Origin: Lentisphaeria bacterium UBA1776
Lineage (GTDB): Bacteria > Verrucomicrobiota > Lentisphaeria > Victivallales > Victivallaceae
Length of the DNA: 10,067 bases
Assembly: GCA_002314605.1 (NCBI GenBank)
Contig: DCGO01000002.1
Coordinates: 155-10,221, forward strand
Direction: 5' to 3'
Shown here: piece after piece, positions 1-7,166 of the stretch
Layout: each line of letters opens with the position of its first letter
Numbering within the stretch: position 1 is the first letter of the stretch
Made by a program: the position numbers and the translations under genes
Notes under the pieces: generated by a model
Seen by the model: the letters and a program-made list of their open reading frames with translations, nothing else
The model's database searches: none
Told to the model about the DNA's origin: nothing

Positions 1-2
1 CC

Positions 3-1145
3 GGACATTACTGCAGAAACACCATGCCGGAAAAGAATTTCAACGGAGAGAGTTTTCTGACCCTGCCCCTTTCCGCTTTTGCCCGGAAGGTATTCGGGCG
101 GGAGGTCCCGGAGTTTTCCGAAGAAATTTCCCACCCGGACCCCGAAGACCCTTACTGGAAGACCCCTGCCGGCGGCTCCGAGTACCTTCATGCGCTGGAA
201 CCGCTGCGGATCCCCGTTTTATTGGCAACTTCTTTTTACGACATCTACACGGACGGGGTCTTCCGGATGTGGGAAAATCTTCCGGAGGCAAACCGATCAC
301 GCTGCGCTCTGGTCATCACCCCCTACGCCCACGGGACAAGGGATAAGGATTGTCCGGTGACCTTCCCGGACGGGGTACTGGATGAAGTCTGGAAAGATTA
401 CCGGATCAACTGGTTCAACGCCGCCCGGGGCCGGGAAAAACTGCGCTTCGTCCGCCCCGGGGAGACGGTCTGGTATTCCCAGTTTGAGGGCGTATGGCGC
501 CATGCCCCTTTTCTGCAGGAAGGGAAAGAGCGGAAAATCCTTTACATCAATGCCGCGGGGCTCTCCCCCGAAGCGGGGCCCGTTCAGGAGCGCTCCTATA
601 CCTATGACCCCCGCGTCCCGGCAATGTTCCGGGGGGGATGCGCTCACGCGGCAGGGATGCGGGAACAGGATCCCCCGGATTCCCGTGAAGACATTGCAAG
701 TTTCCTGACGGCGCCTTTCCCGGAAAAACAGCTGATCCGTGGAGCCATGAAAGTCCGTCTCTTTGTCCGTTCCAGCTGTCCGGACAGCTGCTTCTACATC
801 CGGATGAGTCTGGTCCGGCAGGGGAAGACGCTGGGAATGCGGGACGGGATCACCGCCATCTCCCGGCAATACCCCGATTACGTCCCGGGACAGGAGGCCG
901 CGCTGGATCTGGTGATGACGGAAAATGCGTTTCTCCTCGCCCAAGGAGACAGGATCCGTCTGGACATCTCCTCCTCCTGCTACCCCTATTACGTCCCCCA
1001 CACCAACCGGAAGGGGCTTTTCAGCATTCAGACGGGGGCAGACACCGCACGGAATACCGTTCTGACGGGAAAGTCTTTTCTCTCTTACTGTACGGTGTCA
1101 TCCGACGATACGGCAAAGATCCCGGAAACGTCCCTTGACCGCTGA
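3..1145 (+). CDS. CocE/NonD-family serine hydrolase, 3' part (left-truncated)
   Basis: This is the C-terminal 380 residues of an alpha/beta hydrolase of the X-Pro dipeptidyl-peptidase/cocaine-esterase (CocE/NonD) group, which cleaves amide or ester bonds with a Ser-Asp-His triad. The frame is open to the left edge, so the ATG at 24 is an internal Met and the catalytic Ser lies outside the window. Counting from the first visible codon, the SHPDPEDPYW stretch (about 43-52) matches the cap region. The expected catalytic Asp is in FYDIYTDG (about residue 80) and the catalytic His in TPYAHGT (about 110). From about residue 150 to the end runs a beta-rich PepX_C-type jellyroll, with a segment (GAMKVRLFVRSS, later MRDGI) typical of the domain. 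The AraC regulator begins 21 nt after the stop, probably in the same transcript. Substrate is unknown. Family is fairly sure, exact specificity is not. Confidence 0.85.
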   Translation, partial: GHYCRNTMPEKNFNGESFLTLPLSAFARKVFGREVPEFSEEISHPDPEDPYWKTPAGGSEYLHALEPLRIPVLLATSFYDIYTDGVFRMWENLPEANRSRCALVITPYAHGTRDKDCPVTFPDGVLDEVWKDYRINWFNAARGREKLRFVRPGETVWYSQFEGVWRHAPFLQEGKERKILYINAAGLSPEAGPVQERSYTYDPRVPAMFRGGCAHAAGMREQDPPDSREDIASFLTAPFPEKQLIRGAMKVRLFVRSSCPDSCFYIRMSLVRQGKTLGMRDGITAISRQYPDYVPGQEAALDLVMTENAFLLAQGDRIRLDISSSCYPYYVPHTNRKGLFSIQTGADTARNTVLTGKSFLSYCTVSSDDTAKIPETSLDR

Positions 1146-1166
1146 CCGGAACACAGGAACCCCTCA

Positions 1167-1988
1167 ATGGAACTCAAATATTCTTTCCGCCCCAAACTTA
1201 TCCGGAGGGTTTCCAGCATTGACCACCACAATATGAAGCGGGGTTTTATCCAGCACAGTCACGCCCATGCCTCCTACGGGCACGAGATCATCTACCTTGA
1301 TTACGGAAGTCTCAATCTGATGCTGGACGGACAGCCTGTCAAACTGAACACGGGTGAGATCATCTTCATCCGGGGAAAGGTCTTCCATACCTTTCAGGGA
1401 GAGAACAATATCCCGTTTGACTACCTCAACGTCATGTTCCGGGGGACGCTGCCGGATTTCATGTTCAACCGCAGTTTTCCGGTGACCCGGCGGATGCGGG
1501 AGCTCCTCCTTCTGCTGAAACAGGAGGCGGAATGCCGGCCGGAGAACTATCTGGAAATGATGGGCAGTCTCCTGACGGAACTGGTGATCCTGCTGATCCG
1601 CCAGAACAATACCATACCGGTACCGTTCCCGGTCCGGACAGCCGACCTCTCCAACCGGATCCATTACGAATCCGACCGGATCGAGAAAGCGATGACCGTC
1701 ATCCGGAAACACTACAACACTCTCCTGCGGGTGGAGGAAGTGGCGGCAGCAGTCCGGATAAGCGCCTCCCATCTGCGGATGCTCCTCCGGCAGAATACGG
1801 GAAAAAATTTCACTACGCTCCTCCATGAGCACAGGGTGGAGGCGGCCAAACACCTGATCCGGGAAGAGGGATATACCTTCTCCGAAATCGCCTTGAAAGT
1901 CGGCTTCGAAAGTCCCGCATTTTTCTTCCGGATCTTCAAGCGCCATACCGGAATGACGCCAAAATCCTATGCCAGGAGTCTGGGATGA
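1167..1988 (+). CDS. AraC-family transcriptional regulator with N-terminal cupin
   Basis: A 273-residue DNA-binding regulator. Residues about 1-130 form a cupin-like sensing domain with a His-rich stretch (HSHAHASYGHEI) and a GEIIFIRGKVFHTF segment, the usual arm that binds a small ligand, often a sugar. Residues about 170-273 hold the two AraC helix-turn-helix units: VEEVAAAVRISASHLRMLLRQ and FSEIALKVGFESPAFFFRIFKR, followed by the family signature TGMTPKSYA. Length is typical. The ATG has an AGGA ribosome site (1155-1158) 8 nt upstream. It lies 21 nt behind the CocE-like hydrolase gene and about 95 nt before the esterase gene, with a promoter and a nested dyad between, so it plausibly controls the esterase/permease pair and perhaps itself. 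The ligand cannot be read from the sequence. Confidence 0.92.
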   Translation: MELKYSFRPKLIRRVSSIDHHNMKRGFIQHSHAHASYGHEIIYLDYGSLNLMLDGQPVKLNTGEIIFIRGKVFHTFQGENNIPFDYLNVMFRGTLPDFMFNRSFPVTRRMRELLLLLKQEAECRPENYLEMMGSLLTELVILLIRQNNTIPVPFPVRTADLSNRIHYESDRIEKAMTVIRKHYNTLLRVEEVAAAVRISASHLRMLLRQNTGKNFTTLLHEHRVEAAKHLIREEGYTFSEIALKVGFESPAFFFRIFKRHTGMTPKSYARSLG

Positions 1989-2007
1989 TCCGTCTGAATC
2001 CGGCAAG

Positions 2008-2037
2008 TTGAAAACCGGGAAAAAGGGGATATATTAT
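2008..2037 (+). promoter_or_regulatory. sigma70-type promoter of the esterase/permease genes
   Basis: The -35 box TTGAAA is at 2008-2013. A -10 box can be read as TATATT (2030-2035, 16-nt spacer) or TATTAT (2032-2037, 18-nt spacer). It lies in the 95-nt gap after the AraC stop and would start transcription near 2043, leaving a leader of about 40 nt before the ATG at 2084. The boxes are close to consensus. No experiment supports it. Confidence 0.55.
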
Positions 2038-2050
2038 CTCCCTGCCGGTT
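2013..2050. promoter_or_regulatory. nested inverted repeat over the promoter, candidate operator
   Basis: An inner imperfect palindrome, GGGGATA (2025-2031), TAT, TATCTCC (2035-2041), has one G-T mismatch and sits exactly on the -10 region. An outer perfect pair, AACCGG (2013-2018) and CCGGTT (2045-2050), encloses it. The symmetry is seen directly. That it binds a repressor or the neighbouring AraC protein is inference. As RNA it would fold only partly and has no U-run, so it does not look like a terminator. Confidence 0.4.
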
Positions 2051-2071
2051 CCAGATAACGATTTTCAGATG

Positions 2072-2078
2072 AAAGAGG
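2072..2078 (+). promoter_or_regulatory. ribosome binding site fixing the esterase start at 2084
   Basis: AAAGAGG lies 5 nt before the ATG at 2084. The in-frame ATG at 2069 has no purine-rich site upstream, and this Shine-Dalgarno lies inside that longer reading, so 2084 is the better start. Confidence 0.65.
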
Positions 2079-2083
2079 TTCTC

Positions 2084-2860
2084 ATGTTTCAGTTTCAGTC
2101 CTTCTATTTGGATTCTCCCATTGTAAAGGGCCGCTGTTTCGACGTCTTTTCGCCGGAAAAAATAACCCGTGACACGGCGCTTTTTTTCGTTCACGGCGGC
2201 GGCTGGCGCGCCGGGACCCGCGGCAGTTTTCACGGGATCATGGAAGCTTTCAATCAGCGGGGGATCCTGTGCGCCTCCACCGACTACCGGCTGACCGCGC
2301 CTTCCGCGCTGGAGCAATTGCAGGACATCCGGACAAGCTATGACCGCTTTCTCTCCTGTCTTGCTGAACATCACCGGCCGCTGAAGGTCTGCGTTTACGG
2401 CGAGTCCGCCGGGGCCCATCTGGCCTCCCTCCTCCTCTGCGCCGCCCCCGGAGAATGCGGCGAAAAGACGGAACTTGTCAATCCGTGGATCCCCCCGGTC
2501 CGCGGCGTCCTGCAATCGACTCCGTCCGAATTCACGCCGTGGGAGGATATTTTTCCGGCGATCTGGAGAAACATGCAGAATATTGCCGGGGTCCCCTTTG
2601 CCCAGGAGCCGGATCGCTACGAGAAACTCTCCCTCCGGAACTACATCCGCCGGGACAATCCGCCGATCTTCTTTGCCGAAGCCCAGAATGAACACATGTT
2701 TCCCCCGGAAAAAAACCGGGAGATCGTTCAGCAGCACCGGGAATGGGGGATCCGGTCGGAGTGGAAAGTCTATAAAAATATGGAGCACGGATTTTTCTAC
2801 GAACTGACACGCCGTCAGCAGAAGGAGCTCTTCGAAGATATCGTATCTTTCCTGCCTTAA
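2084..2860 (+). CDS. alpha/beta hydrolase, HGGGW/GESAG esterase
   Basis: A cytosolic esterase-type hydrolase of 258 residues, similar to the BD-FAE/carboxylesterase group of the alpha/beta fold. From the 2084 start, the oxyanion motif HGGGW is at about 37-41, the nucleophile elbow GESAG has Ser at about 108, and the triad His is in MEHGF at about 235. The acid position, normally Asp in a G-x-x-D-x-x-V-P context, reads AQNEHMFPP, placing a Glu (about 203) there. Glu is known in some esterase families, so the enzyme may still be active. There is no signal peptide, so the substrate is probably intracellular or made inside. The gene follows its own promoter and is 54 nt ahead of the lactate-permease homologue. 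The pairing suggests release of a short hydroxy-acid from an ester, but the substrate is unknown. Confidence 0.87.
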   Translation: MFQFQSFYLDSPIVKGRCFDVFSPEKITRDTALFFVHGGGWRAGTRGSFHGIMEAFNQRGILCASTDYRLTAPSALEQLQDIRTSYDRFLSCLAEHHRPLKVCVYGESAGAHLASLLLCAAPGECGEKTELVNPWIPPVRGVLQSTPSEFTPWEDIFPAIWRNMQNIAGVPFAQEPDRYEKLSLRNYIRRDNPPIFFAEAQNEHMFPPEKNREIVQQHREWGIRSEWKVYKNMEHGFFYELTRRQQKELFEDIVSFLP

Positions 2861-2914
2861 ACAGGTGCGGAACAGAAAACAGTTGTACAGACCCCCCTCA
2901 ACCAACGGGAAAAT

Positions 2915-4558
2915 ATGGAAGTCCTTTTATTCTTCGCTGCACTGATCCCCCTGCTGGCAGCCATTGTCTGCATGCTCTTTTTCAACCGCCCGGCCAAGGA
3001 AGCAATGCTTCTCGGCTGGGTCCTCACGCTGGTCATGGCGCTTCTGGTCTGGCACCAGAAAGTGCACGCCTCGCTGGCCTGGGCGCTGGATGGATTTCTG
3101 GATGCCGTCGGGATCATCGTCATCATCTTCGGCGCGATCCTGATCATGAACACCTTGAAGGTCTCCGGGGCCATGAGGTCCATAGAGAAGATGTTCAACA
3201 ACATCAATCCGGACCGCCGGATCCAGGCGATCCTGATCGGATTTGTTTTCTCCGCATTTCTGGAAGGGGCCGCCGGATTCGGTACTCCCGCCGCCATTGC
3301 GGCGCCGCTCCTGATCGGACTGGGTTTTCCCCCCCTCTGTGCGGCCATGCTCTGCCTCATCTTCAACTCCGTTCCGGTCAATTTCGGTGCGGTGGGCATC
3401 CCGACGCTCACCGCCATGCAGGTGGTCCGGAACGGGGTCATCAATTCCGGCGGAGATGCCGAGGGGTTTCTGCATTTTCTGACCTCATGGTGTGCCGTCT
3501 GCAATGCGGTATGCTGCCCCTTCGTCATTCTGGCCGGCCTCTTCCTGATGTGCCGATTTTTCGGGGAAAAACGCAGGGGACGCGATGCCTTTGCAGTGCT
3601 CCCTTTTCTCCTCTTCACGGCGTTTGTTTTTGATGCATTCTCCATCTTTGCCGCCGTGTTCTTCGGTCCGGAATTTCCAACGCTCTGCAGTTCGCTCCTT
3701 ACTCTGGCCATCACCATTCCCGCCGCCAGAAAGCGCCTGCTGTGCCCCCGGGGTACCTGGGATTTTCCCGCCGGCAGAGATGCAGCACCGGGTTCCGGAA
3801 CGCCCGGGACCGTTGTCAGCACAATGAGTCTCAAACGGGCGTGGATCCCCTACATCCTCATCGGAATCCTGCTGGCTGCAACCAGGCTGAATCTTTTCGG
3901 GGTCAAGACCTTGCTGACATCTTCATGGGTGACTTTTTCATGGTCGGGTCTGCTGGGGATTTCCGGCATCAACTGGCGCTGGAACTGGGGGTGGTGCCCC
4001 GGGTTCATCCCGTTTCTTCTGGTCTGTGTGCTTTCCTTTTGGATCCTGCGCATGCCCCGGAAAGTTGTCAGGGAGACCGTCAGGGCGACCTTGAAACAGT
4101 GCAGCGGCGCGGCCCTGACGCTCGGTCTCGGCGTTTCCATGGTCTATCTCTACCGGAATACCAACTTCCAGTCCGGACAAAGTGTTTCCATGCTTCAGAT
4201 ACTGGCAATGACTGCCGCAAACGCCTTTCATTCCGCGTATCTTGCCGTGGCATCCCCGATCGGCGTTCTCGGAGCTTTCATGTCGGGATCCAACACGGTG
4301 TCCAACACGCTTTTCGCCGGACTGCAGTACGAAACCGCCTGCATGGTAAAGCTTTCCCCCGTCCTGATCCTGGTTCTGCAGAATATCGGCGCGGCGGCGG
4401 GCAATATGATCTGCATCAACAATGTCGTCGCCGTCTGCGCCACTACCGGCACGGCAGGCAAAGAGGGCCGGCTGATCCGCACCAATCTTCTGCCCTGTTT
4501 TCTGTACTGCCTGATCGCCACCATCGTGGTCTTCTTTTTGCTGCTGGCCGGATACTGA
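2915..4558 (+). CDS. L-lactate permease (LctP/LldP) family transporter
   Basis: A 547-residue polytopic inner-membrane permease, the size of E. coli LldP (about 550), with some twelve or more hydrophobic segments. Signature stretches are present: FLEGAAGFGTPAAIAAPLL (about 109-127), FNSVPVNFGAVGIP, and near the C-terminus GAFMSGSNTVSNTLF, LQNIGAAAGNMICINNVVAV and CATTGTAGKEG. Family members import L-lactate, D-lactate or glycolate with protons. Which one is used here cannot be told from the sequence, and no lactate-utilisation gene (lldD, lutABC, dld) is visible nearby. It starts 54 nt after the esterase stop with only a weak GGGA ribosome site (2907-2910), so it is probably read from the esterase transcript. 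The loop at about residues 275-300 is rich in Gly/Pro/Ala and is probably cytosolic. Confidence 0.93.
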   Translation: MEVLLFFAALIPLLAAIVCMLFFNRPAKEAMLLGWVLTLVMALLVWHQKVHASLAWALDGFLDAVGIIVIIFGAILIMNTLKVSGAMRSIEKMFNNINPDRRIQAILIGFVFSAFLEGAAGFGTPAAIAAPLLIGLGFPPLCAAMLCLIFNSVPVNFGAVGIPTLTAMQVVRNGVINSGGDAEGFLHFLTSWCAVCNAVCCPFVILAGLFLMCRFFGEKRRGRDAFAVLPFLLFTAFVFDAFSIFAAVFFGPEFPTLCSSLLTLAITIPAARKRLLCPRGTWDFPAGRDAAPGSGTPGTVVSTMSLKRAWIPYILIGILLAATRLNLFGVKTLLTSSWVTFSWSGLLGISGINWRWNWGWCPGFIPFLLVCVLSFWILRMPRKVVRETVRATLKQCSGAALTLGLGVSMVYLYRNTNFQSGQSVSMLQILAMTAANAFHSAYLAVASPIGVLGAFMSGSNTVSNTLFAGLQYETACMVKLSPVLILVLQNIGAAAGNMICINNVVAVCATTGTAGKEGRLIRTNLLPCFLYCLIATIVVFFLLLAGY

Positions 4559-4633
4559 AGCTGCCGGAAAAAACAGGAACGCATACCCGGACACGGTCAG
4601 AAACATGACCCGCCGGATATGCGTGATCGACTT

Positions 4634-4652
4634 TGCCGGACCGGTTCCGGCA
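4634..4652. terminator. hairpin between converging genes, possible bidirectional terminator
   Basis: A perfect 7-bp inverted repeat, TGCCGGA (4634-4640), 5-nt loop, TCCGGCA (4646-4652), lies in the 104-nt gap between the permease stop and the dehydrogenase stop on the other strand. Neither side has a clear U-run, so it is a weak intrinsic terminator at best. It may instead protect the mRNA 3' ends. Confidence 0.35.
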
Positions 4653-4662
4653 GGGGACCGGA

Positions 4663-5730
4663 TCAATCCACGGTGATCGTCTTGCCGCCGGCTTTGGCGG
4701 AACGGTGAGCCGCTTCGCAAAGCTGAAGGTTGTGAACACCGTCCAGCGCATTGAGCCGTTTGCCTTTCAGGACCGACTCCGCGTGGTGATCAATGAGGGA
4801 CTGGTAGATATTGGGGAACTTGCGGGGCCGGAGAGATTTCACTCCGGACGCGCCTTCCAGTTCCAGACGGATGTGATAGGGTTCATCCTCCCGGCCGGAA
4901 AGCTGGAACATGGTCCCGTAGCCCCGGAGCACGGCTTGATCGCCGTAGATCTCGTACCCCAGATTGGAGAGGGTCCCAACCAGACCGCCGCGAAGCTCGC
5001 TGAAAGCGACTTTCACGGATCCCCTGATCCCGTTTTCCATCTCGAATTTGATGTACGCGCCGTCTTCGGCCCGGATGGTCATCAGCTTCGGCAGATACAC
5101 CGCGCTGACCGCCTTGACCCGGCTGCCGAAAATATGCTCCGCCACATAAAAACAGTGGCTGGCCACATCGCCGATGGGGCCACCCATCTCCTCGACTTTG
5201 GAGCAGCGCCAGGTGGCGGCTTCCGCCGGATCGTAGCCGAAGGCGAATTCCATGTGGAAACAGCAGTCGTTGACGGTCCCGAGTTTGCCGGCGGCAACGT
5301 TCTTCTTCGCCATCTGGTTGTAGGCGTTATAGACCATCATGTGGTCCACCGAGAGGGAGAGCTTCTTTTTGGCGGCCAGTTTGCACATCTTCTGCGCATC
5401 CTTGACGCTGGTGGCCACGGGCTTCTCCACAATCACATGCTTGCCGGCTTCCAGAGCCTTGATGGTCAGCTGGGCATGGCTGGCATTGTTGGTGGCAATA
5501 TAGACCGCCTGAATGGACGGGTCGGCCAGGACCGCATCGATGGAATCGTACCATTTGAGCTTCAGCGTTTCGGCGGCGGCCTTGCGGGCCGGGTTCAGGT
5601 CGGTGGCACCCACCAGAACACCGTGTTCCAGACCGTTGAAACGGCTGGTATCGCAGCCGAAACCCTCCTTGGCCACGCGGTTCTCGGCAATGCCGCCGAA
5701 ACCGATGATCGCATATCTGATTTTGTTCAT
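4663..5730 (-). CDS. Gfo/Idh/MocA-family NAD(P)-dependent oxidoreductase
   Basis: A 355-residue dehydrogenase that would oxidise or reduce a hydroxyl/keto group on a sugar or cyclitol with NAD(P). The Rossmann glycine motif is GFGGIA (10-15), the nucleotide-domain hallmark EKP is at 102-104, and the catalytic region GGPIGDVASHC (183-193) holds the conserved Asp (188) and His (192). The C-terminal half is the usual alpha/beta substrate domain, and the length is normal for the family. The start is the ATG at 5730, 6 nt after a full AAGGAGG (5737-5743); a TTG 6 nt further upstream is in frame but nearer the ribosome site. It is the last gene of the minus-strand operon, 22 nt behind the ceramidase-like gene. 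Next to a DegT/StrS aminotransferase it probably makes or consumes the keto form of the same substrate. The substrate is unknown. Confidence 0.92.
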   Translation of the reverse strand: MNKIRYAIIGFGGIAENRVAKEGFGCDTSRFNGLEHGVLVGATDLNPARKAAAETLKLKWYDSIDAVLADPSIQAVYIATNNASHAQLTIKALEAGKHVIVEKPVATSVKDAQKMCKLAAKKKLSLSVDHMMVYNAYNQMAKKNVAAGKLGTVNDCCFHMEFAFGYDPAEAATWRCSKVEEMGGPIGDVASHCFYVAEHIFGSRVKAVSAVYLPKLMTIRAEDGAYIKFEMENGIRGSVKVAFSELRGGLVGTLSNLGYEIYGDQAVLRGYGTMFQLSGREDEPYHIRLELEGASGVKSLRPRKFPNIYQSLIDHHAESVLKGKRLNALDGVHNLQLCEAAHRSAKAGGKTITVD

Positions 5731-5736
5731 TTGCAA

Positions 5737-5743
5737 CCTCCTT
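5737..5743 (-). promoter_or_regulatory. strong ribosome binding site of the oxidoreductase gene
   Basis: AAGGAGG on the minus strand, 6 nt before the ATG at 5730, is a near-perfect anti-16S match. It decides against the in-frame TTG at 5736, which touches it. Confidence 0.75.
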
Positions 5744-5752
5744 GCATAAAAT

Positions 5753-7090
5753 TCACTTATTCAACAGCGCATTGGCCGCTGCAATGACCTTCGGTGCCAG
5801 ATCGTGAGCTGGCGCCGTGGGCGACGGACGTGTCTCATAACCGCCGCCGCGCCCGTAGGATTCGGGCATCCCGATATAGCCGATGGAGCCCATGGCCAGC
5901 GCTCCCACCATGGTGAGACGGTAGGTCGATGCCGCCTTGATGGCCTGCTGGATCTCGATAAAGGGTTCCCCGGGGATCCCGATGATGCCGAGATCCTTGC
6001 CGAATTTCAGCGCAAGCATGGTCTCGATGCGTTTTTCCTTCATGGGATTGTCCCGGCAGTCCATCACCCGGCGGGCAAAGAAGCACTTGACATAGGCGTT
6101 CCCCTTGGCAATGCCCTCGCTGGTGAGGTCATCGGCGCTGGCAGCCTTCACATCGCCGTATTTCTCCACAATGGCTTTGGCTGCGGCATACTCCTCATCG
6201 GTGATCTGCACCGCCGGCGCCTCGAACTGCACGCTTTCCGCACGGAGTTCCGCCGGGGCAACGGGTTTCAGGGCATAGAGCTGGGACAGGACCGCCGCCG
6301 CGTAGCCCTTGCCGATGCGGCAGGCTTCCGCGTAATTGGTCTGGTCAACATCGTTCTCCACATTGAAGTGGTTGATATTGCCCTGACAGGCCAGCAGCAT
6401 GATGACCGGAAGGTCGTAACCCATGACATGCTGGATCTCCTTTTCCATGCGTCCCGGCCAGTCGGCGCTGACCATATCTCCGCCGATGGTGTCGGTGTGG
6501 TTGGAGATATTGGCCACCAGAAGACGCAGCTGGCCGTCCTGACGCACCGCCAGCAACGGGATCTCTGGATCGATCGAACCTTCCGGTTTGACAATATCGG
6601 GATTGAGTTTGCCGGGATTGGTCAGCACGGTACCGTCCTTCATCCAGAAACGGCGGTTGAAAGCAAGGTTCGAACAGCTGCTTCTGCCGGTCAGAAGTTC
6701 GGCTTCCGCCAGATTGGCATAAGCGCTTTTGACAGCCAGAACTGTCTTGGCAACCACAGAACCAATATATTCGGCATTGACACACCCGCCGCCGAAAAGT
6801 TCAGAAGCATAGGGTCCGGTATGAGTGTGGGTCGCGCAGAAAAAAAGTTTGTCGGCAAACTTCATGCCGGCTTGAGCAACGGCTTCCTGAAAACGCAGGA
6901 TCAGCTCCTTCCCCATGAGACAGAGGTCGTAGCTGACAATACCGAAGACTGAGCCGTCTTTTTCAAACAGGGCCGCCTTGACCGCCAGACGGTCATAGGC
7001 ACCCCGGTTCGGCCGGGGCTCGAAATATCCGCACAGCGGGATCCCCCGTACCGGCGTGATGTCTTCTTTTCCGAAACCGAAACGAATCAT
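5753..7090 (-). CDS. neutral/alkaline non-lysosomal ceramidase-like hydrolase, single domain
   Basis: A 445-residue protein matching the N-terminal catalytic domain of neutral ceramidases, zinc amidases that cut N-acyl bonds. Visible zinc-site elements: CATHTHTGP (His 88/90), SNHTDT (His 198), IPGEPF (Glu 375) and GGGYE (Tyr 418), agreeing with the two-His, Glu, Tyr set of the family. Two oddities stand out. True neutral ceramidases are about 650-780 residues, are exported and carry a C-terminal Ig-like domain; this one has no signal peptide and no such domain. At the GDVSPN-like nucleophile region it reads QGNINHF, so the Ser seems to be Asn. Ceramide is therefore unlikely as substrate, and a small intracellular N-acyl or carbohydrate compound is more plausible. 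The start at 7090 follows AAGGAGA (7100-7106). It lies between the aminotransferase and dehydrogenase genes in one operon. Confidence 0.85.
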   Translation of the reverse strand: MIRFGFGKEDITPVRGIPLCGYFEPRPNRGAYDRLAVKAALFEKDGSVFGIVSYDLCLMGKELILRFQEAVAQAGMKFADKLFFCATHTHTGPYASELFGGGCVNAEYIGSVVAKTVLAVKSAYANLAEAELLTGRSSCSNLAFNRRFWMKDGTVLTNPGKLNPDIVKPEGSIDPEIPLLAVRQDGQLRLLVANISNHTDTIGGDMVSADWPGRMEKEIQHVMGYDLPVIMLLACQGNINHFNVENDVDQTNYAEACRIGKGYAAAVLSQLYALKPVAPAELRAESVQFEAPAVQITDEEYAAAKAIVEKYGDVKAASADDLTSEGIAKGNAYVKCFFARRVMDCRDNPMKEKRIETMLALKFGKDLGIIGIPGEPFIEIQQAIKAASTYRLTMVGALAMGSIGYIGMPESYGRGGGYETRPSPTAPAHDLAPKVIAAANALLNK

Positions 7091-7099
7091 TTTGCAGAA

Positions 7100-7106
7100 T
7101 CTCCTT
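7100..7106 (-). promoter_or_regulatory. ribosome binding site of the ceramidase-like gene
   Basis: AAGGAGA on the minus strand, 9 nt before the ATG at 7090. An in-frame TTG at 7111 lies upstream of this site and directly beside the hairpin, so 7090 is preferred. Confidence 0.65.
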
Positions 7107-7109
7107 GTC

Positions 7110-7143
7110 AAAACCGCCGTCAGCGGGTTTGCGCTGACGGCGG
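7110..7143 (-). terminator. 12-bp hairpin with U-run inside the operon, attenuator-like
   Basis: A perfect 12-bp inverted repeat, CCGCCGTCAGCG (7114-7125) and its complement (7132-7143), has a 6-nt loop. Read on the minus strand, four U residues (7110-7113) follow the stem directly. It sits in the 76-nt gap between the aminotransferase stop and the ceramidase-like start, and the ribosome binding site begins only a few nt later. The form is that of an intrinsic terminator with a short U-run. Because the downstream gene seems to need readthrough, a partial terminator or an mRNA processing/stability element is the best reading. Confidence 0.6.
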
Positions 7144-7166
7144 CATGTTGGATCAGCCCCCGGGGC

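Noticed and set aside
2857..3834. Minus-strand open frame (325 codons) opposite the permease gene
   Set aside because: The opposite strand encodes an unmistakable LctP permease; the antisense product is Arg/Pro/Ser-rich with no domain.
4633..6952. Plus-strand open frames opposite the dehydrogenase and ceramidase-like genes
   Set aside because: The minus-strand products have clear family motifs, strong ribosome sites and tight operon spacing; the plus-strand frames have none of these.
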